Source: Anaspis maculata
Taxonomy: Eukaryota; Arthropoda; Insecta; Coleoptera; Scraptiidae
Assembly: GCA_949128115.1 (NCBI GenBank)
Contig: OX421967.1
Span: forward strand, 59,842,855 to 59,906,854
Length of the DNA: 64,000 nucleotides
Direction: 5' to 3'
Every line of letters starts with the position of its first letter. The stretch's first letter is position 1. The notes below the pieces were generated by a model. The model did no database searches. It was not told where the DNA came from and saw only the letters and a list, made by a program, of their open reading frames with translations. A program made the position numbers and the translations under genes. Below, in pieces: positions 53,123 to 63,733 of this stretch.

Positions 53123-53407
53123 ATGGCGCAGGGTGAAGTCGACCCAACTTTCAGCATTGTCCTTGGATATTTGAAATTGTTACAAGATGACATATTCGAT
53201 CCGCTCGATTCTGTTCTGACAAGGAACAATCTCAGAATATTCTCGCGACAACTGACGGAAGCTCTGGAGGAGATGACTGTGTCAGACAACACTGGGTCCT
53301 TGAGGGAGCTTCTGGAACCCGAGCTGGAACCAGTGCAACGAATTCGGCCTCCGGGTTGTTCCCGAAACCGAAAAAACCGGTTCTTTTCAGAACCAAAAAT
53401 CATATAA
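53123..53407 (+). CDS. 94-aa stop-loss form, copy 108
   Basis: Majority core; Val71 GTG. TATAAATA. Confidence 0.45.
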   Translation: MAQGEVDPTFSIVLGYLKLLQDDIFDPLDSVLTRNNLRIFSRQLTEALEEMTVSDNTGSLRELLEPELEPVQRIRPPGCSRNRKNRFFSEPKII

Positions 53408-53616
53408 CACAAAGAAAATGATCACAAAACGAATCAATCGAGAGAGAAATCTCGGAATAATGGGAAACTATCGTTTCTAGGAGAAACACGGCCACGTGGA
53501 TGGCCAAGTTTCACGTTTGAAGTTTTCAGACAGATCCAATATTTGTCACGCCTCACCGGTCGGACAGACAGGTATAAATTCTAGGTCGAGCTGGCCACGA
53601 TTCATTTGTCATTGAA

Positions 53617-53901
53617 ATGGCGCAGGGTGAAGTCGACCCAACTTTCAGCATTGTCCTTGGATATTTGAAATTGTTACAAGATGACATATTCGATCCGCTC
53701 GATTCTGTTCTGACAAGGAACAATCTCAGAATATTCTCGCGACAACTGACGGAAGCTCTGGAGGAGATGACTGTGTCAGACAACACTGGGTCCTTGAGGG
53801 AGCTTCTGGAACCCGAGCTGGAACCAGTGCAACGAATTCGGCCTCCGGGTTGTTCCCGAAACCGAAAAAACCGGTTCTTTTCAGAACCAAAAATCATATA
53901 A
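53617..53901 (+). CDS. 94-aa stop-loss form, copy 109
   Basis: Majority core; Val71 GTG. TATAAATT. Confidence 0.45.
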   Translation: MAQGEVDPTFSIVLGYLKLLQDDIFDPLDSVLTRNNLRIFSRQLTEALEEMTVSDNTGSLRELLEPELEPVQRIRPPGCSRNRKNRFFSEPKII

Positions 53902-54110
53902 CACAAAGAAAATGATCACAAAACGAATCAATCGAGAGAGAAATCTCGGAATAATGGGAAACAATCGTTTCAAGGAAAAACACGGCCACGTGGATGGCCA
54001 AGTTTCACGTTTGAAGTTTTCAGACAGATCCAATATTTGTCACGCCTCACCGGTCGGACAGACAGGTATAAATTCTAGGTCGAGCTGGCCACGATTCATT
54101 TGTCATTGAA

Positions 54111-54395
54111 ATGGCGCAGGGTGAAGTCGACCCAACTTTCAGCATTGTCCTTGGATATTTGAAATTGTTACAAGATGACATATTCGATCCGCTCGATTCT
54201 GTTCTGACAAGGAACAATCTCAGAATATTCTCGCGACAACTGACGGAAGCTCTGGAGGAGATGACTGTGTCAGACAACACTGGGTCCTTGAGGGAGCTTC
54301 TGGAACCCGAGCTGGAACCAGTGCAACGAATTCGGCCTCCGGGTTGTTCCCGAAACCGAAAAAACCGGTTCTTTTCAGAACCAAAAATCATATAA
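54111..54395 (+). CDS. 94-aa stop-loss form, copy 110
   Basis: Majority core; TATAAATT. Upstream spacer has AACAATCGTTTCAAGG. Confidence 0.45.
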   Translation: MAQGEVDPTFSIVLGYLKLLQDDIFDPLDSVLTRNNLRIFSRQLTEALEEMTVSDNTGSLRELLEPELEPVQRIRPPGCSRNRKNRFFSEPKII

Positions 54396-54604
54396 CACAA
54401 AGAAAATGATCACAAAACGAATCAATCGAGAGAGAAATCTCGGAATAATGGGAAACTATCGTTTCTAGGAGAAACACGGCCACGTGGATGGCCAAGTTTC
54501 ACGTTTGAAGTTTTCAGACAGATCCAATATTTGTCACGCCTCACCGGTCGGACAGACAGGTATAAATTCTAGGTCGAGCTGGCCACGATTCATTTGTCAT
54601 TGAA

Positions 54605-54889
54605 ATGGCGCAGGGTGAAGTCGACCCAACTTTCAGCATTGTCCTTGGATATTTGAAATTGTTACAAGATGACATATTCGATCCGCTCGATTCTGTTCTG
54701 ACAAGGAACAATCTCAGAATATTCTCGCGACAACTGACGGAAGCTCTGGAGGAGATGACTGTGTCAGACAACACTGGGTCCTTGAGGGAGCTTCTGGAAC
54801 CCGAGCTGGAACCAGTGCAACGAATTCGGCCTCCGGGTTGTTCCCGAAACCGAAAAAACCGGTTCTTTTCAGAACCAAAAATCATATAA
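54605..54889 (+). CDS. 94-aa stop-loss form, copy 111
   Basis: Majority core; TATAAATT. Confidence 0.45.
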   Translation: MAQGEVDPTFSIVLGYLKLLQDDIFDPLDSVLTRNNLRIFSRQLTEALEEMTVSDNTGSLRELLEPELEPVQRIRPPGCSRNRKNRFFSEPKII

Positions 54890-55098
54890 CACAAAGAAAA
54901 TGATCACAAAACGAATCAATCGAGAGAGAAATCTCGGAATAATGGGAAACTATCGTTTCTAGGAGAAACACGGCCACGTGGATGGCCAAGTTTCACGTTT
55001 GAAGTTTTCAGACAGATCCAATATTTGTCACGCCTCACTGGTCGGACAGACAGGTATAAATACTAGGTCAAGCTGGCCACGATTCATTTGTCATTGAA

Positions 55099-55383
55099 AT
55101 GGCGCAGGGTGAAGTCGACCCAACTTTCAGCATTGTCCTTGGATATTTGAAATTGTTACAAGATGACATATTCGATCCGCTCGATTCTGTTCTGACAAGG
55201 AACAATCTCAGAATATTCTCGCGACAACTGACGGAAGCTCTGGAGGAGATGACTGTGTCAGACAACACTGGGTCCTTGAGGGAGCTTCTGGAACCCGAGC
55301 TGGAACCAGTACAACGAATTCGGCCTCCGGGTTGTTCCCGAAACCGAAAAAACCGGTCTTTTTCAGAACCAAAAATCATATAA
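55099..55383 (+). CDS. 94-aa stop-loss form with damaged stem-loop, copy 112
   Basis: F87S. Damaged stem-loop at 55355-55370. Confidence 0.4.
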   Translation: MAQGEVDPTFSIVLGYLKLLQDDIFDPLDSVLTRNNLRIFSRQLTEALEEMTVSDNTGSLRELLEPELEPVQRIRPPGCSRNRKNRSFSEPKII

Positions 55384-55592
55384 CACAAAGAAAGTGATCA
55401 CAAAACGAATCAATCGAGAGAGAAATCTCGGAATAATGGGAAACTATCGTTTCTAGGAGAAACACGGCCACGTGGATGGCCAAGTTTCACGTTTGAAGTT
55501 TTCAGACAGATCCAATATTTGTCACGCCTCACTGGTCGGACAGACAGGTATAAATACTAGGTCAAGCTGGCCACGATTCATTTGTCATTGAA

Positions 55593-55829
55593 ATGGCGCA
55601 GGGTGAAGTCGACCCAACTTTCAGCATTGTCCTTGAATATTTGAAATTGTTACAAGATGACATATTCGATCCGCTCGATTCTGTTCTGACAAGGAACAAT
55701 CTCAGAATATTCTCGCGACAACTGACGGAAGCTCTGGGGGAGATGACTGAGTCAGACAACACTGGGTCCTTGAGGGAGCTTCTGGAACCCGAGCTGGAAC
55801 CAGTACAACGAATTCGGCCTCCGGGTTGA
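55593..55829 (+). CDS. 78-aa acidic protein, copy 113
   Basis: G15E, E49G, V53E. Twin of copy 79. Confidence 0.6.
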   Translation: MAQGEVDPTFSIVLEYLKLLQDDIFDPLDSVLTRNNLRIFSRQLTEALGEMTESDNTGSLRELLEPELEPVQRIRPPG

Positions 55830-56086
55830 TCCCGAAACCGAAAAAACCGGTTCTTTTCAGAACCAAAAATCATATAACACAAAGAAAGTGATCACAAAAC
55901 GAATCAATCGAGAGAGAAATCTCAGAATAATGGGAAACTATCGTTTCTAGGAAAAACACGGCCACGTGGATGGCCAAGTTTAACGTTTGAAGTTTTCAGA
56001 CAGATCCAATATTTGTCACGCCTCACTGGTCGGACAGACAGGTATAAATACTAGGTCGAGCTGGCCACGATTCATTTGTCATTGAA

Positions 56087-56323
56087 ATGGCGCAGGGTGA
56101 AGTCGACCCAACTTTCAGCATTGTCCTTGGATATTTGAAATTGTTACAAGATGACATATTCGATCCGCTCGATTTTGTTCTGACAAGGAACAATCTCAGA
56201 ATATTCTCGCGACAACTGACGGAAGCTCTGGAGGAGATGACTGTGTCAGACAACACTGGGTCTTCGAGGGAGCTTCTGGAACCCGAGCTGGAACCAGTAC
56301 AACGAACTCGGCCTCCGGGTTGA
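56087..56323 (+). CDS. 78-aa acidic protein, copy 114
   Basis: S30F, L60S, I74T. Spacer TTTAACG. Confidence 0.6.
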   Translation: MAQGEVDPTFSIVLGYLKLLQDDIFDPLDFVLTRNNLRIFSRQLTEALEEMTVSDNTGSSRELLEPELEPVQRTRPPG

Positions 56324-56580
56324 TCCCGAAACCGAAAAAACCGGTTCTTTTCAGAACCAAAAATCATAAAACACAAAGAAAGTGATCACAAAACGAATCA
56401 ATCGAGAGAGAAATCTCGGAATAATGGGAAACTATCGTTTCTAGGAGAAACACGGCCACGTGGATGGCCAAGTTTCACGTTTGAAGTTTTCAGACAGATC
56501 CAATATTTGTCACGCCTCACTGGTCGGACAGACAGGTATAAATACTAGGTCGAGCTGGCCACGATTCATTTGTCATTGAA

Positions 56581-56817
56581 ATGGCGCAGGGTGAAGTCGA
56601 CCCAACTTTCAGCATTGTCCTTGGATATTTGAAATTGTTACAAGATGACATATTCGATCCGCTCGATTCTGTTCTGACAAGGAACAATCTCAGAATATTC
56701 TCGCGACAACTGACGGAAGCTCTGGGGGAGATGACTGAGTCAGACAACACTGGGTCCTTGAGGGAGCTTCTGGAACCCGAGCTGGAACCAGTACAACGAA
56801 TTCGGCCTCCGGGTTGA
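56581..56817 (+). CDS. 78-aa acidic protein, copy 115
   Basis: E49G, V53E. Standard elements. Confidence 0.6.
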   Translation: MAQGEVDPTFSIVLGYLKLLQDDIFDPLDSVLTRNNLRIFSRQLTEALGEMTESDNTGSLRELLEPELEPVQRIRPPG

Positions 56818-57074
56818 TCCCGAAACCGAAAAAACCGGTTCTTTTCAGAACCAAAAATCATATAACACAAAGAAAGTGATCACAAAACGAATCAATCGAG
56901 AGAGAAATCTCAGAATAATGGGAAACTATCGTTTCTAGGAAAAACACGGCCACGTGGATGGCCAAGTTTAACGTTTGAAGTTTTCAGACAGATCCAATAT
57001 TTGTCACGCCTCACTGGTCGGACAGACAGGTATAAATACTAGGTCGAGCTGGCCACGATTCATTTGTCATTGAA

Positions 57075-57311
57075 ATGGCGCAGGGTGAAGTCGACCCAAC
57101 TTTCAGCATTGTCCTTGGATATTTGAAATTGTTACAAGATGACATATTCGATCCGCTCGATTCTGTTCTGACAAGGAACAATCTCAGAATATTCTCGCTA
57201 CAACTGACGGAAGCTCTGGAGGAAATGACTGTGTCAGACAACACTGGGTCTTCGAGGGAGCTTCTGGAACCCGAGCTGGAACCAGTACAACGAACTCGGC
57301 CTCCGGGTTGA
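57075..57311 (+). CDS. 78-aa acidic protein, copy 116
   Basis: R42L, L60S, I74T. Spacer TTTAACG, elsewhere typical of S30F copies. Confidence 0.6.
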   Translation: MAQGEVDPTFSIVLGYLKLLQDDIFDPLDSVLTRNNLRIFSLQLTEALEEMTVSDNTGSSRELLEPELEPVQRTRPPG

Positions 57312-57568
57312 TCCCGAAACCGAAAAAACCGGTTCTTTTCAGAACCAAAAATCATAAAACACAAAGAAAGTGATCACAAAACGAATCAATCGAGAGAGAA
57401 ATCTCGGAATAATGGGAAACTATCGTTTCTAGGAGAAACACGGCCACGTGGATGGCCAAGTTTCACGTTTGAAGTTTTCAGACAGATCCAATATTTGTCA
57501 CGCCTCACTGGTCGGACAGACAGGTATAAATACTAGGTCGAGCTGGCCACGATTCATTTGTCATTGAA

Positions 57569-57805
57569 ATGGCGCAGGGTGAAGTCGACCCAACTTTCAG
57601 CATTGTCCTTGGATATTTGAAATTGTTACAAGATGACATATTCGATCCGCTCGATTCTGTTCTGACAAGGAACAATCTCAGAATATTCTCGCGACAACTG
57701 ACGGAAGCTCTGGGGGAGATGACTGAGTCAGACAACACTGGGTCCTTGAGGGAGCTTCTGGAACCCGAGCTGGAACCAGTACAACGAATTCGGCCTCCGG
57801 GTTGA
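57569..57805 (+). CDS. 78-aa acidic protein, copy 117
   Basis: E49G, V53E. Standard elements. Confidence 0.6.
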   Translation: MAQGEVDPTFSIVLGYLKLLQDDIFDPLDSVLTRNNLRIFSRQLTEALGEMTESDNTGSLRELLEPELEPVQRIRPPG

Positions 57806-58062
57806 TCCCGAAACCGAAAAAACCGGTTCTTTTCAGAACCAAAAATCATATAACACAAAGAAAGTGATCACAAAACGAATCAATCGAGAGAGAAATCTCG
57901 GAATAATGGGAAACTATCGTTTCTAGGAGAAACACGGCCACGTGGATGGCCAAGTTTCACGTTTGAAGTTTTCAGACAGATCCAATATTTGTCACGCCTC
58001 ACTGGTCGGACAGACAGGTATAAATACTAGGTCGAGCTGGCCACGATTCATTTGTCATTGAA

Positions 58063-58299
58063 ATGGCGCAGGGTGAAGTCGACCCAATTTTCAGCATTGT
58101 CCTTGAATATTTGAAATTGTTACAAGATGACATATTCGATCCGCTCGATTCTGTTCTGACAAGGAACAATCTCAGAATATTCTCGCGACAACTGACGGAA
58201 GCTCTGGGGGAGATGACTGAGTCAGACAACACTGGGTCCTTGAGGGAGCTTCTGGAACCCGAGCTGGAACCAGTACAACGAATTCGGCCTCCGGGTTGA
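58063..58299 (+). CDS. 78-aa acidic protein, copy 118
   Basis: T9I, G15E, E49G, V53E. Confidence 0.6.
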   Translation: MAQGEVDPIFSIVLEYLKLLQDDIFDPLDSVLTRNNLRIFSRQLTEALGEMTESDNTGSLRELLEPELEPVQRIRPPG

Positions 58300-58556
58300 T
58301 CCCGAAACCGAAAAAACCGGTTCTTTTCAGAACCAAAAATCATATAACACAAAGAAAGTGATCACAAAACGAATCAATCGAGAGAGAAATCTCGGAATAA
58401 TGGGAAACTATCGTTTCTAGGAGAAACACGGCCACGTGGATGGCCAAGTTTCACGTTTGAAGTTTTCAGACAGATCCAATATTTGTCACGCCTCACTGGT
58501 CGGACAGACAGGTATAAATACTAGGTCGAGCTGGCCACGATTCATTTGTCATTGAA

Positions 58557-58793
58557 ATGGCGCAGGGTGAAGTCGACCCAACTTTCAGCATTGTCCTCGG
58601 ATATTTGAAATTGTTACAAGATGACATATTCGATCCGCTCGATTCTGTTCTGACAAGGAACAATCTCAGAATATTCTCGCGACAACTGACGGAAGCTCTG
58701 GGGGAGATGACTGAGTCAGACAACACTGGGTCCTTGAGGGAGCTTCTGGAACCCGAGCTGGAACCAGTACAACGAATTCGGCCTCCGGGTTGA
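58557..58793 (+). CDS. 78-aa acidic protein, copy 119
   Basis: E49G, V53E; Leu14 CTC, unique. Confidence 0.6.
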   Translation: MAQGEVDPTFSIVLGYLKLLQDDIFDPLDSVLTRNNLRIFSRQLTEALGEMTESDNTGSLRELLEPELEPVQRIRPPG

Positions 58794-59050
58794 TCCCGAA
58801 ACCGAAAAAACCGGTTCTTTTCAGAACCAAAAATCATATAACACAAAGAAAGTGATCACAAAACGAATCAATCGAGAGAGAAATCTCGGAATAATGGGAA
58901 ACTATCGTTTCTAGGAGAAACACGGCCACGTGGATGGCCAAGTTTCACGTTTGAAGTTTTCAGACAGATCCAATATTTGTCACGCCTCACTGGTCGGACA
59001 GACAGGTATAAATACTAGGTCGAGCTGGCCACGATTCATTTGTCATTGAA

Positions 59051-59287
59051 ATGGCGCAGGGTGAAGTCGACCCAACTTTCAGCATTGTCCTTGGATATTT
59101 GAAATTGTTACAAGATGACATATTCGATCCGCTCGATTCTGTTCTGACAAGGAACAATCTCAGAATATTCTCGCGACAACTGACGGAAGCTCTGGAGGAG
59201 ATGACTGTGTCAGACAACACTGGGTCTTCGAGGAAGCTTCTGGAACCCGAGCTGGAACCAGTACAACGAACTCGGCCTCCGGGTTGA
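59051..59287 (+). CDS. 78-aa acidic protein, copy 120
   Basis: L60S, E62K, I74T. E62K is unique. Confidence 0.6.
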   Translation: MAQGEVDPTFSIVLGYLKLLQDDIFDPLDSVLTRNNLRIFSRQLTEALEEMTVSDNTGSSRKLLEPELEPVQRTRPPG

Positions 59288-59544
59288 TCCCGAAACCGAA
59301 AAAACCGGTTCTTTTCAGAACCAAAAATCATATAACACAAAGAAAATGATCACAAAACGAATCAATCGAGAGAGAAATCTCGGAATAATGGGAAACAATC
59401 GTTTCAAGGAAAAACACGGCCACGTGGATGGCCAAGTTTCACGTTTGAAGTTTTCAGACAGATCCAATATTTGTCACGCCTCACTGGTCGGACAGACAGG
59501 TATAAATACTAGGTCGAGCTGGCCACGATTCATTTGTCATTGAA

Positions 59545-59829
59545 ATGGCGCAGGGTGAAGTCGACCCAACTTTCAGCATTGTCCTTGGATATTTGAAATT
59601 GTTACAAGATGACATATTCGATCCGCTCGATTCTGTTCTGACAAGGAACAATCTCAGAATATTCTCGCGACAACTGACGGAAGCTCTGGAGGAGATGACT
59701 GTGTCAGACAACACTGGGTCCTTGAGGGAGCTTCTGGAACCCGAGCTGGAACCAGTGCAACGAATTCGGCCTCCGGGTTGTTCCCGAAACCGAAAAAACC
59801 GGTTCTTTTCAGAACCAAAAATCATATAA
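59545..59829 (+). CDS. 94-aa stop-loss form, copy 121
   Basis: Majority core; Val71 GTG. TATAAATA. Stem-loop perfect. Confidence 0.45.
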   Translation: MAQGEVDPTFSIVLGYLKLLQDDIFDPLDSVLTRNNLRIFSRQLTEALEEMTVSDNTGSLRELLEPELEPVQRIRPPGCSRNRKNRFFSEPKII

Positions 59830-60038
59830 CACAAAGAAAATGATCACAAAACGAATCAATCGAGAGAGAAATCTCGGAATAATGGGAAACTATCGTTTCT
59901 AGGAGAAACACGGCCACGTGGATGGCCAAGTTTCACGTTTGAAGTTTTCAGACAGATCCAATATTTGTCACGCCTCACTGGTCGGACAGACAGGTATAAA
60001 TACTAGGTCAAGCTGGCCACGATTCATTTGTCATTGAA

Positions 60039-60323
60039 ATGGCGCAGGGTGAAGTCGACCCAACTTTCAGCATTGTCCTTGGATATTTGAAATTGTTACA
60101 AGATGACATATTCGATCCGCTCGATTCTGTTCTGACAAGGAACAATCTCAGAATATTCTCGCGACAACTGACGGAAGCTCTGGAGGAGATGACTGTGTCA
60201 GACAACACTGGGTCCTTGAGGGAGCTTCTGGAACCCGAGCTGGAACCAGTGCAACGAATTCGGCCTCCGGGTTGTTCCCGAAACCGAAAAAACCGGTTCT
60301 TTTCAGAACCAAAAATCATATAA
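60039..60323 (+). CDS. 94-aa stop-loss form, copy 122
   Basis: Majority core; Val71 GTG. TATAAATA. Confidence 0.45.
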   Translation: MAQGEVDPTFSIVLGYLKLLQDDIFDPLDSVLTRNNLRIFSRQLTEALEEMTVSDNTGSLRELLEPELEPVQRIRPPGCSRNRKNRFFSEPKII

Positions 60324-60532
60324 CACAAAGAAAATGATCACAAAACGAATCAATCGAGAGAGAAATCTCGGAATAATGGGAAACAATCGTTTCAAGGAAA
60401 AACACGGCCACGTGGATGGCCAAGTTTCACGTTTGAAGTTTTCAGACAGATCCAATATTTGTCACGCCTCACCGGTCGGACAGACAGGTATAAATTCTAG
60501 GTCGAGCTGGCCACGATTCATTTGTCATTGAA

Positions 60533-60817
60533 ATGGCGCAGGGTGAAGTCGACCCAACTTTCAGCATTGTCCTTGGATATTTGAAATTGTTACAAGATGA
60601 CATATTCGATCCGCTCGATTCTGTTCTGACAAGGAACAATCTCAGAATATTCTCGCGACAACTGACGGAAGCTCTGGAGGAGATGACTGTGTCAGACAAC
60701 ACTGGGTCCTTGAGGGAGCTTCTGGAACCCGAGCTGGAACCAGTGCAACGAATTCGGCCTCCGGGTTGTTCCCGAAACCGAAAAAACCGGTTCTTTTCAG
60801 AACCAAAAATCATATAA
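60533..60817 (+). CDS. 94-aa stop-loss form, copy 123
   Basis: Majority core; TATAAATT; upstream spacer AACAATCGTTTCAAGG as copy 110. Confidence 0.45.
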   Translation: MAQGEVDPTFSIVLGYLKLLQDDIFDPLDSVLTRNNLRIFSRQLTEALEEMTVSDNTGSLRELLEPELEPVQRIRPPGCSRNRKNRFFSEPKII

Positions 60818-61026
60818 CACAAAGAAAATGATCACAAAACGAATCAATCGAGAGAGAAATCTCGGAATAATGGGAAACTATCGTTTCTAGGAGAAACACG
60901 GCCACGTGGATGGCCAAGTTTCACGTTTGAAGTTTTCAGACAGATCCAATATTTGTCACGCCTCACCGGTCGGACAGACAGGTATAAATTCTAGGTCGAG
61001 CTGGCCACGATTCATTTGTCATTGAA

Positions 61027-61311
61027 ATGGCGCAGGGTGAAGTCGACCCAACTTTCAGCATTGTCCTTGGATATTTGAAATTGTTACAAGATGACATATT
61101 CGATCCGCTCGATTCTGTTCTGACAAGGAACAATCTCAGAATATTCTCGCGACAACTGACGGAAGCTCTGGAGGAGATGACTGTGTCAGACAACACTGGG
61201 TCCTTGAGGGAGCTTCTGGAACCCGAGCTGGAACCAGTGCAACGAATTCGGCCTCCGGGTTGTTCCCGAAACCGAAAAAACCGGTTCTTTTCAGAACCAA
61301 AAATCATATAA
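61027..61311 (+). CDS. 94-aa stop-loss form, copy 124
   Basis: Majority core; TATAAATT. Confidence 0.45.
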   Translation: MAQGEVDPTFSIVLGYLKLLQDDIFDPLDSVLTRNNLRIFSRQLTEALEEMTVSDNTGSLRELLEPELEPVQRIRPPGCSRNRKNRFFSEPKII

Positions 61312-61520
61312 CACAAAGAAAATGATCACAAAACGAATCAATCGAGAGAGAAATCTCGGAATAATGGGAAACTATCGTTTCTAGGAGAAACACGGCCACG
61401 TGGATGGCCAAGTTTCACGTTTGAAGTTTTCAGACAGATCCAATATTTGTCACGCCTCACTGGTCGGACAGACAGGTATAAATACTAGGTCAAGCTGGCC
61501 ACGATTCATTTGTCATTGAA

Positions 61521-61805
61521 ATGGCGCAGGGTGAAGTCGACCCAACTTTCAGCATTGTCCTTGGATATTTGAAATTGTTACAAGATGACATATTCGATCC
61601 GCTCGATTCTGTTCTGACAAGGAACAATCTCAGAATATTCTCGCGACAACTGACGGAAGCTCTGGAGGAGATGACTGTGTCAGACAACACTGGGTCCTTG
61701 AGGGAGCTTCTGGAACCCGAGCTGGAACCAGTGCAACGAATTCGGCCTCCGGGTTGTTCCCGAAACCGAAAAAACCGGTTCTTTTCAGAACCAAAAATCA
61801 TATAA
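61521..61805 (+). CDS. 94-aa stop-loss form, copy 125
   Basis: Majority core; TATAAATA. Confidence 0.45.
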   Translation: MAQGEVDPTFSIVLGYLKLLQDDIFDPLDSVLTRNNLRIFSRQLTEALEEMTVSDNTGSLRELLEPELEPVQRIRPPGCSRNRKNRFFSEPKII

Positions 61806-62014
61806 CACAAAGAAAGTGATCACAAAACGAATCAATCGAGAGAGAAATCTCGGAATAATGGGAAACAATCGTTTCAAGGAAAAACACGGCCACGTGGATG
61901 GCCAAGTTTCACGTTTGAAGTTTTCAGACAGATCCAATATTTGTCACGCCTCACTGGTCGGACAGACAGGTATAAATTCTAGGTCGAGCTGGCCACGATT
62001 CATTTGTCATTGAA

Positions 62015-62299
62015 ATGGCGCAGGGTGAAGTCGACCCAACTTTCAGCATTGTCCTTGGATATTTGAAATTGTTACAAGATGACATATTCGATCCGCTCGA
62101 TTCTGTTCTGACAAGGAACAATCTCAGAATATTCTCGCGACAACTGACGGAAGCTCTGGGGGAGATGACTGTGTCAGACAACACTGGGTCCTTGAGGGAG
62201 CTTCTGGAACCCGAGCTGGAACCAGTGCAACGAATTCGGCCTCCGGGTTGTTCCCGAAACCGAAAAAACCGGTTCTTTTCAGAACCAAAAATCATATAA
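62015..62299 (+). CDS. 94-aa stop-loss form, copy 126
   Basis: E49G without V53E; TATAAATT. Confidence 0.45.
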   Translation: MAQGEVDPTFSIVLGYLKLLQDDIFDPLDSVLTRNNLRIFSRQLTEALGEMTVSDNTGSLRELLEPELEPVQRIRPPGCSRNRKNRFFSEPKII

Positions 62300-62508
62300 C
62301 ACAAAGAAAATGATCACAAAACGAATCAATCGAGAGAGAAATCTCGGAATAATGGGAAACTATCGTTTCTAGGAGAAACACGGCCACGTGGATGGCCAAG
62401 TTTCACGTTTGAAGTTTTCAGACAGATCCAATATTTGTCACGCCTCACTGGTCGGACAGACAGGTATAAATACTAGGTCGAGCTGGCCACGATTCATTTG
62501 TCATTGAA

Positions 62509-62793
62509 ATGGCGCAGGGTGAAGTCGACCCAACTTTCAGCATTGTCCTTGGATATTTGAAATTGTTACAAGATGACATATTCGATCCGCTCGATTCTGT
62601 TCTGACAAGGAACAATCTCAGAATATTCTCGCGACAACTGACGGAAGCTCTGGAGGAGATGACTGTGTCAGACAACACTGGGTCCTTGAGGGAGCTTCTG
62701 GAACCCGAGCTGGAACCAGTGCAACGAATTCGGCCTCCGGGTTGTTCCCGAAACCGAAAAAACCGGTTCTTTTCAGAACCAAAAATCATATAA
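62509..62793 (+). CDS. 94-aa stop-loss form, copy 127
   Basis: Majority core; Val71 GTG; TATAAATA. Confidence 0.45.
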   Translation: MAQGEVDPTFSIVLGYLKLLQDDIFDPLDSVLTRNNLRIFSRQLTEALEEMTVSDNTGSLRELLEPELEPVQRIRPPGCSRNRKNRFFSEPKII

Positions 62794-63002
62794 CACAAAG
62801 AAAGTGATCACAAAACGAATCAATCGAGAGAGAAATCTCGGAATAATGGGAAACTATCGTTTCTAGGAGAAACACGGCCACGTGGATGGCCAAGTTTCAC
62901 GTTTGAAGTTTTCAGACAGATCCAATATTTGTCACGCCTCACTGGTCGGACAGACAGGTATAAATACTAGGTCAAGCTGGCCACGATTCATTTGTCATTG
63001 AA

Positions 63003-63239
63003 ATGGCGCAGGGTGAAGTCGACCCAACTTTCAGCATTGTCCTTGAATATTTGAAATTGTTACAAGATGACATATTCGATCCGCTCGATTCTGTTCTGAC
63101 AAGGAACAATCTCAGAATATTCTCGCGACAACTGACGGAAGCTCTGGAGGAGATGACTGAGTCAGACAACACTGGGTCCTTGAGGGAGCTTCTGGAACCC
63201 GAGCTGGAACCAGTACAACGAATTCGGCCTCCGGGTTGA
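63003..63239 (+). CDS. 78-aa acidic protein, copy 128
   Basis: G15E, V53E without E49G. Standard elements. Confidence 0.6.
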   Translation: MAQGEVDPTFSIVLEYLKLLQDDIFDPLDSVLTRNNLRIFSRQLTEALEEMTESDNTGSLRELLEPELEPVQRIRPPG

Positions 63240-63496
63240 TCCCGAAACCGAAAAAACCGGTTCTTTTCAGAACCAAAAATCATATAACACAAAGAAAGTG
63301 ATCACAAAACGAATCAATCGAGAGAGAAATCTCGGAATAATGGGAAACTATCGTTTCTAGGAAAAACACGGCCACGTGGATGGCCAAGTTTAACGTTTGA
63401 AGTTTTCAGACAGATCCAATATTTGTCACGCCTCACTGGTCGGACAGACAGGTATAAATACTAGGTCGAGCTGGCCACGATTCATTTGTCATTGAA

Positions 63497-63733
63497 ATGG
63501 CGCAGGGTGAAGTCGACCCAACTTTCAGCATTGTCCTTGGATATTTGAAATTGTTACAAGATGACATATTCGATCCGCTCGATTTTGTTCTGACAAGGAA
63601 CAATCTCAGAATATTCTCGCGACAACTGACGGAAGCTCTGGAGGAGATGACTGTGTCAGACAACACTGGGTCTTCGAGGGAGCTTCTGGAACCCGAGCTG
63701 GAACCAGTACAACGAACTCGGCCTCCGGGTTGA
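63497..63733 (+). CDS. 78-aa acidic protein, copy 129
   Basis: S30F, L60S, I74T. Spacer TTTAACG. Confidence 0.6.
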   Translation: MAQGEVDPTFSIVLGYLKLLQDDIFDPLDFVLTRNNLRIFSRQLTEALEEMTVSDNTGSSRELLEPELEPVQRTRPPG

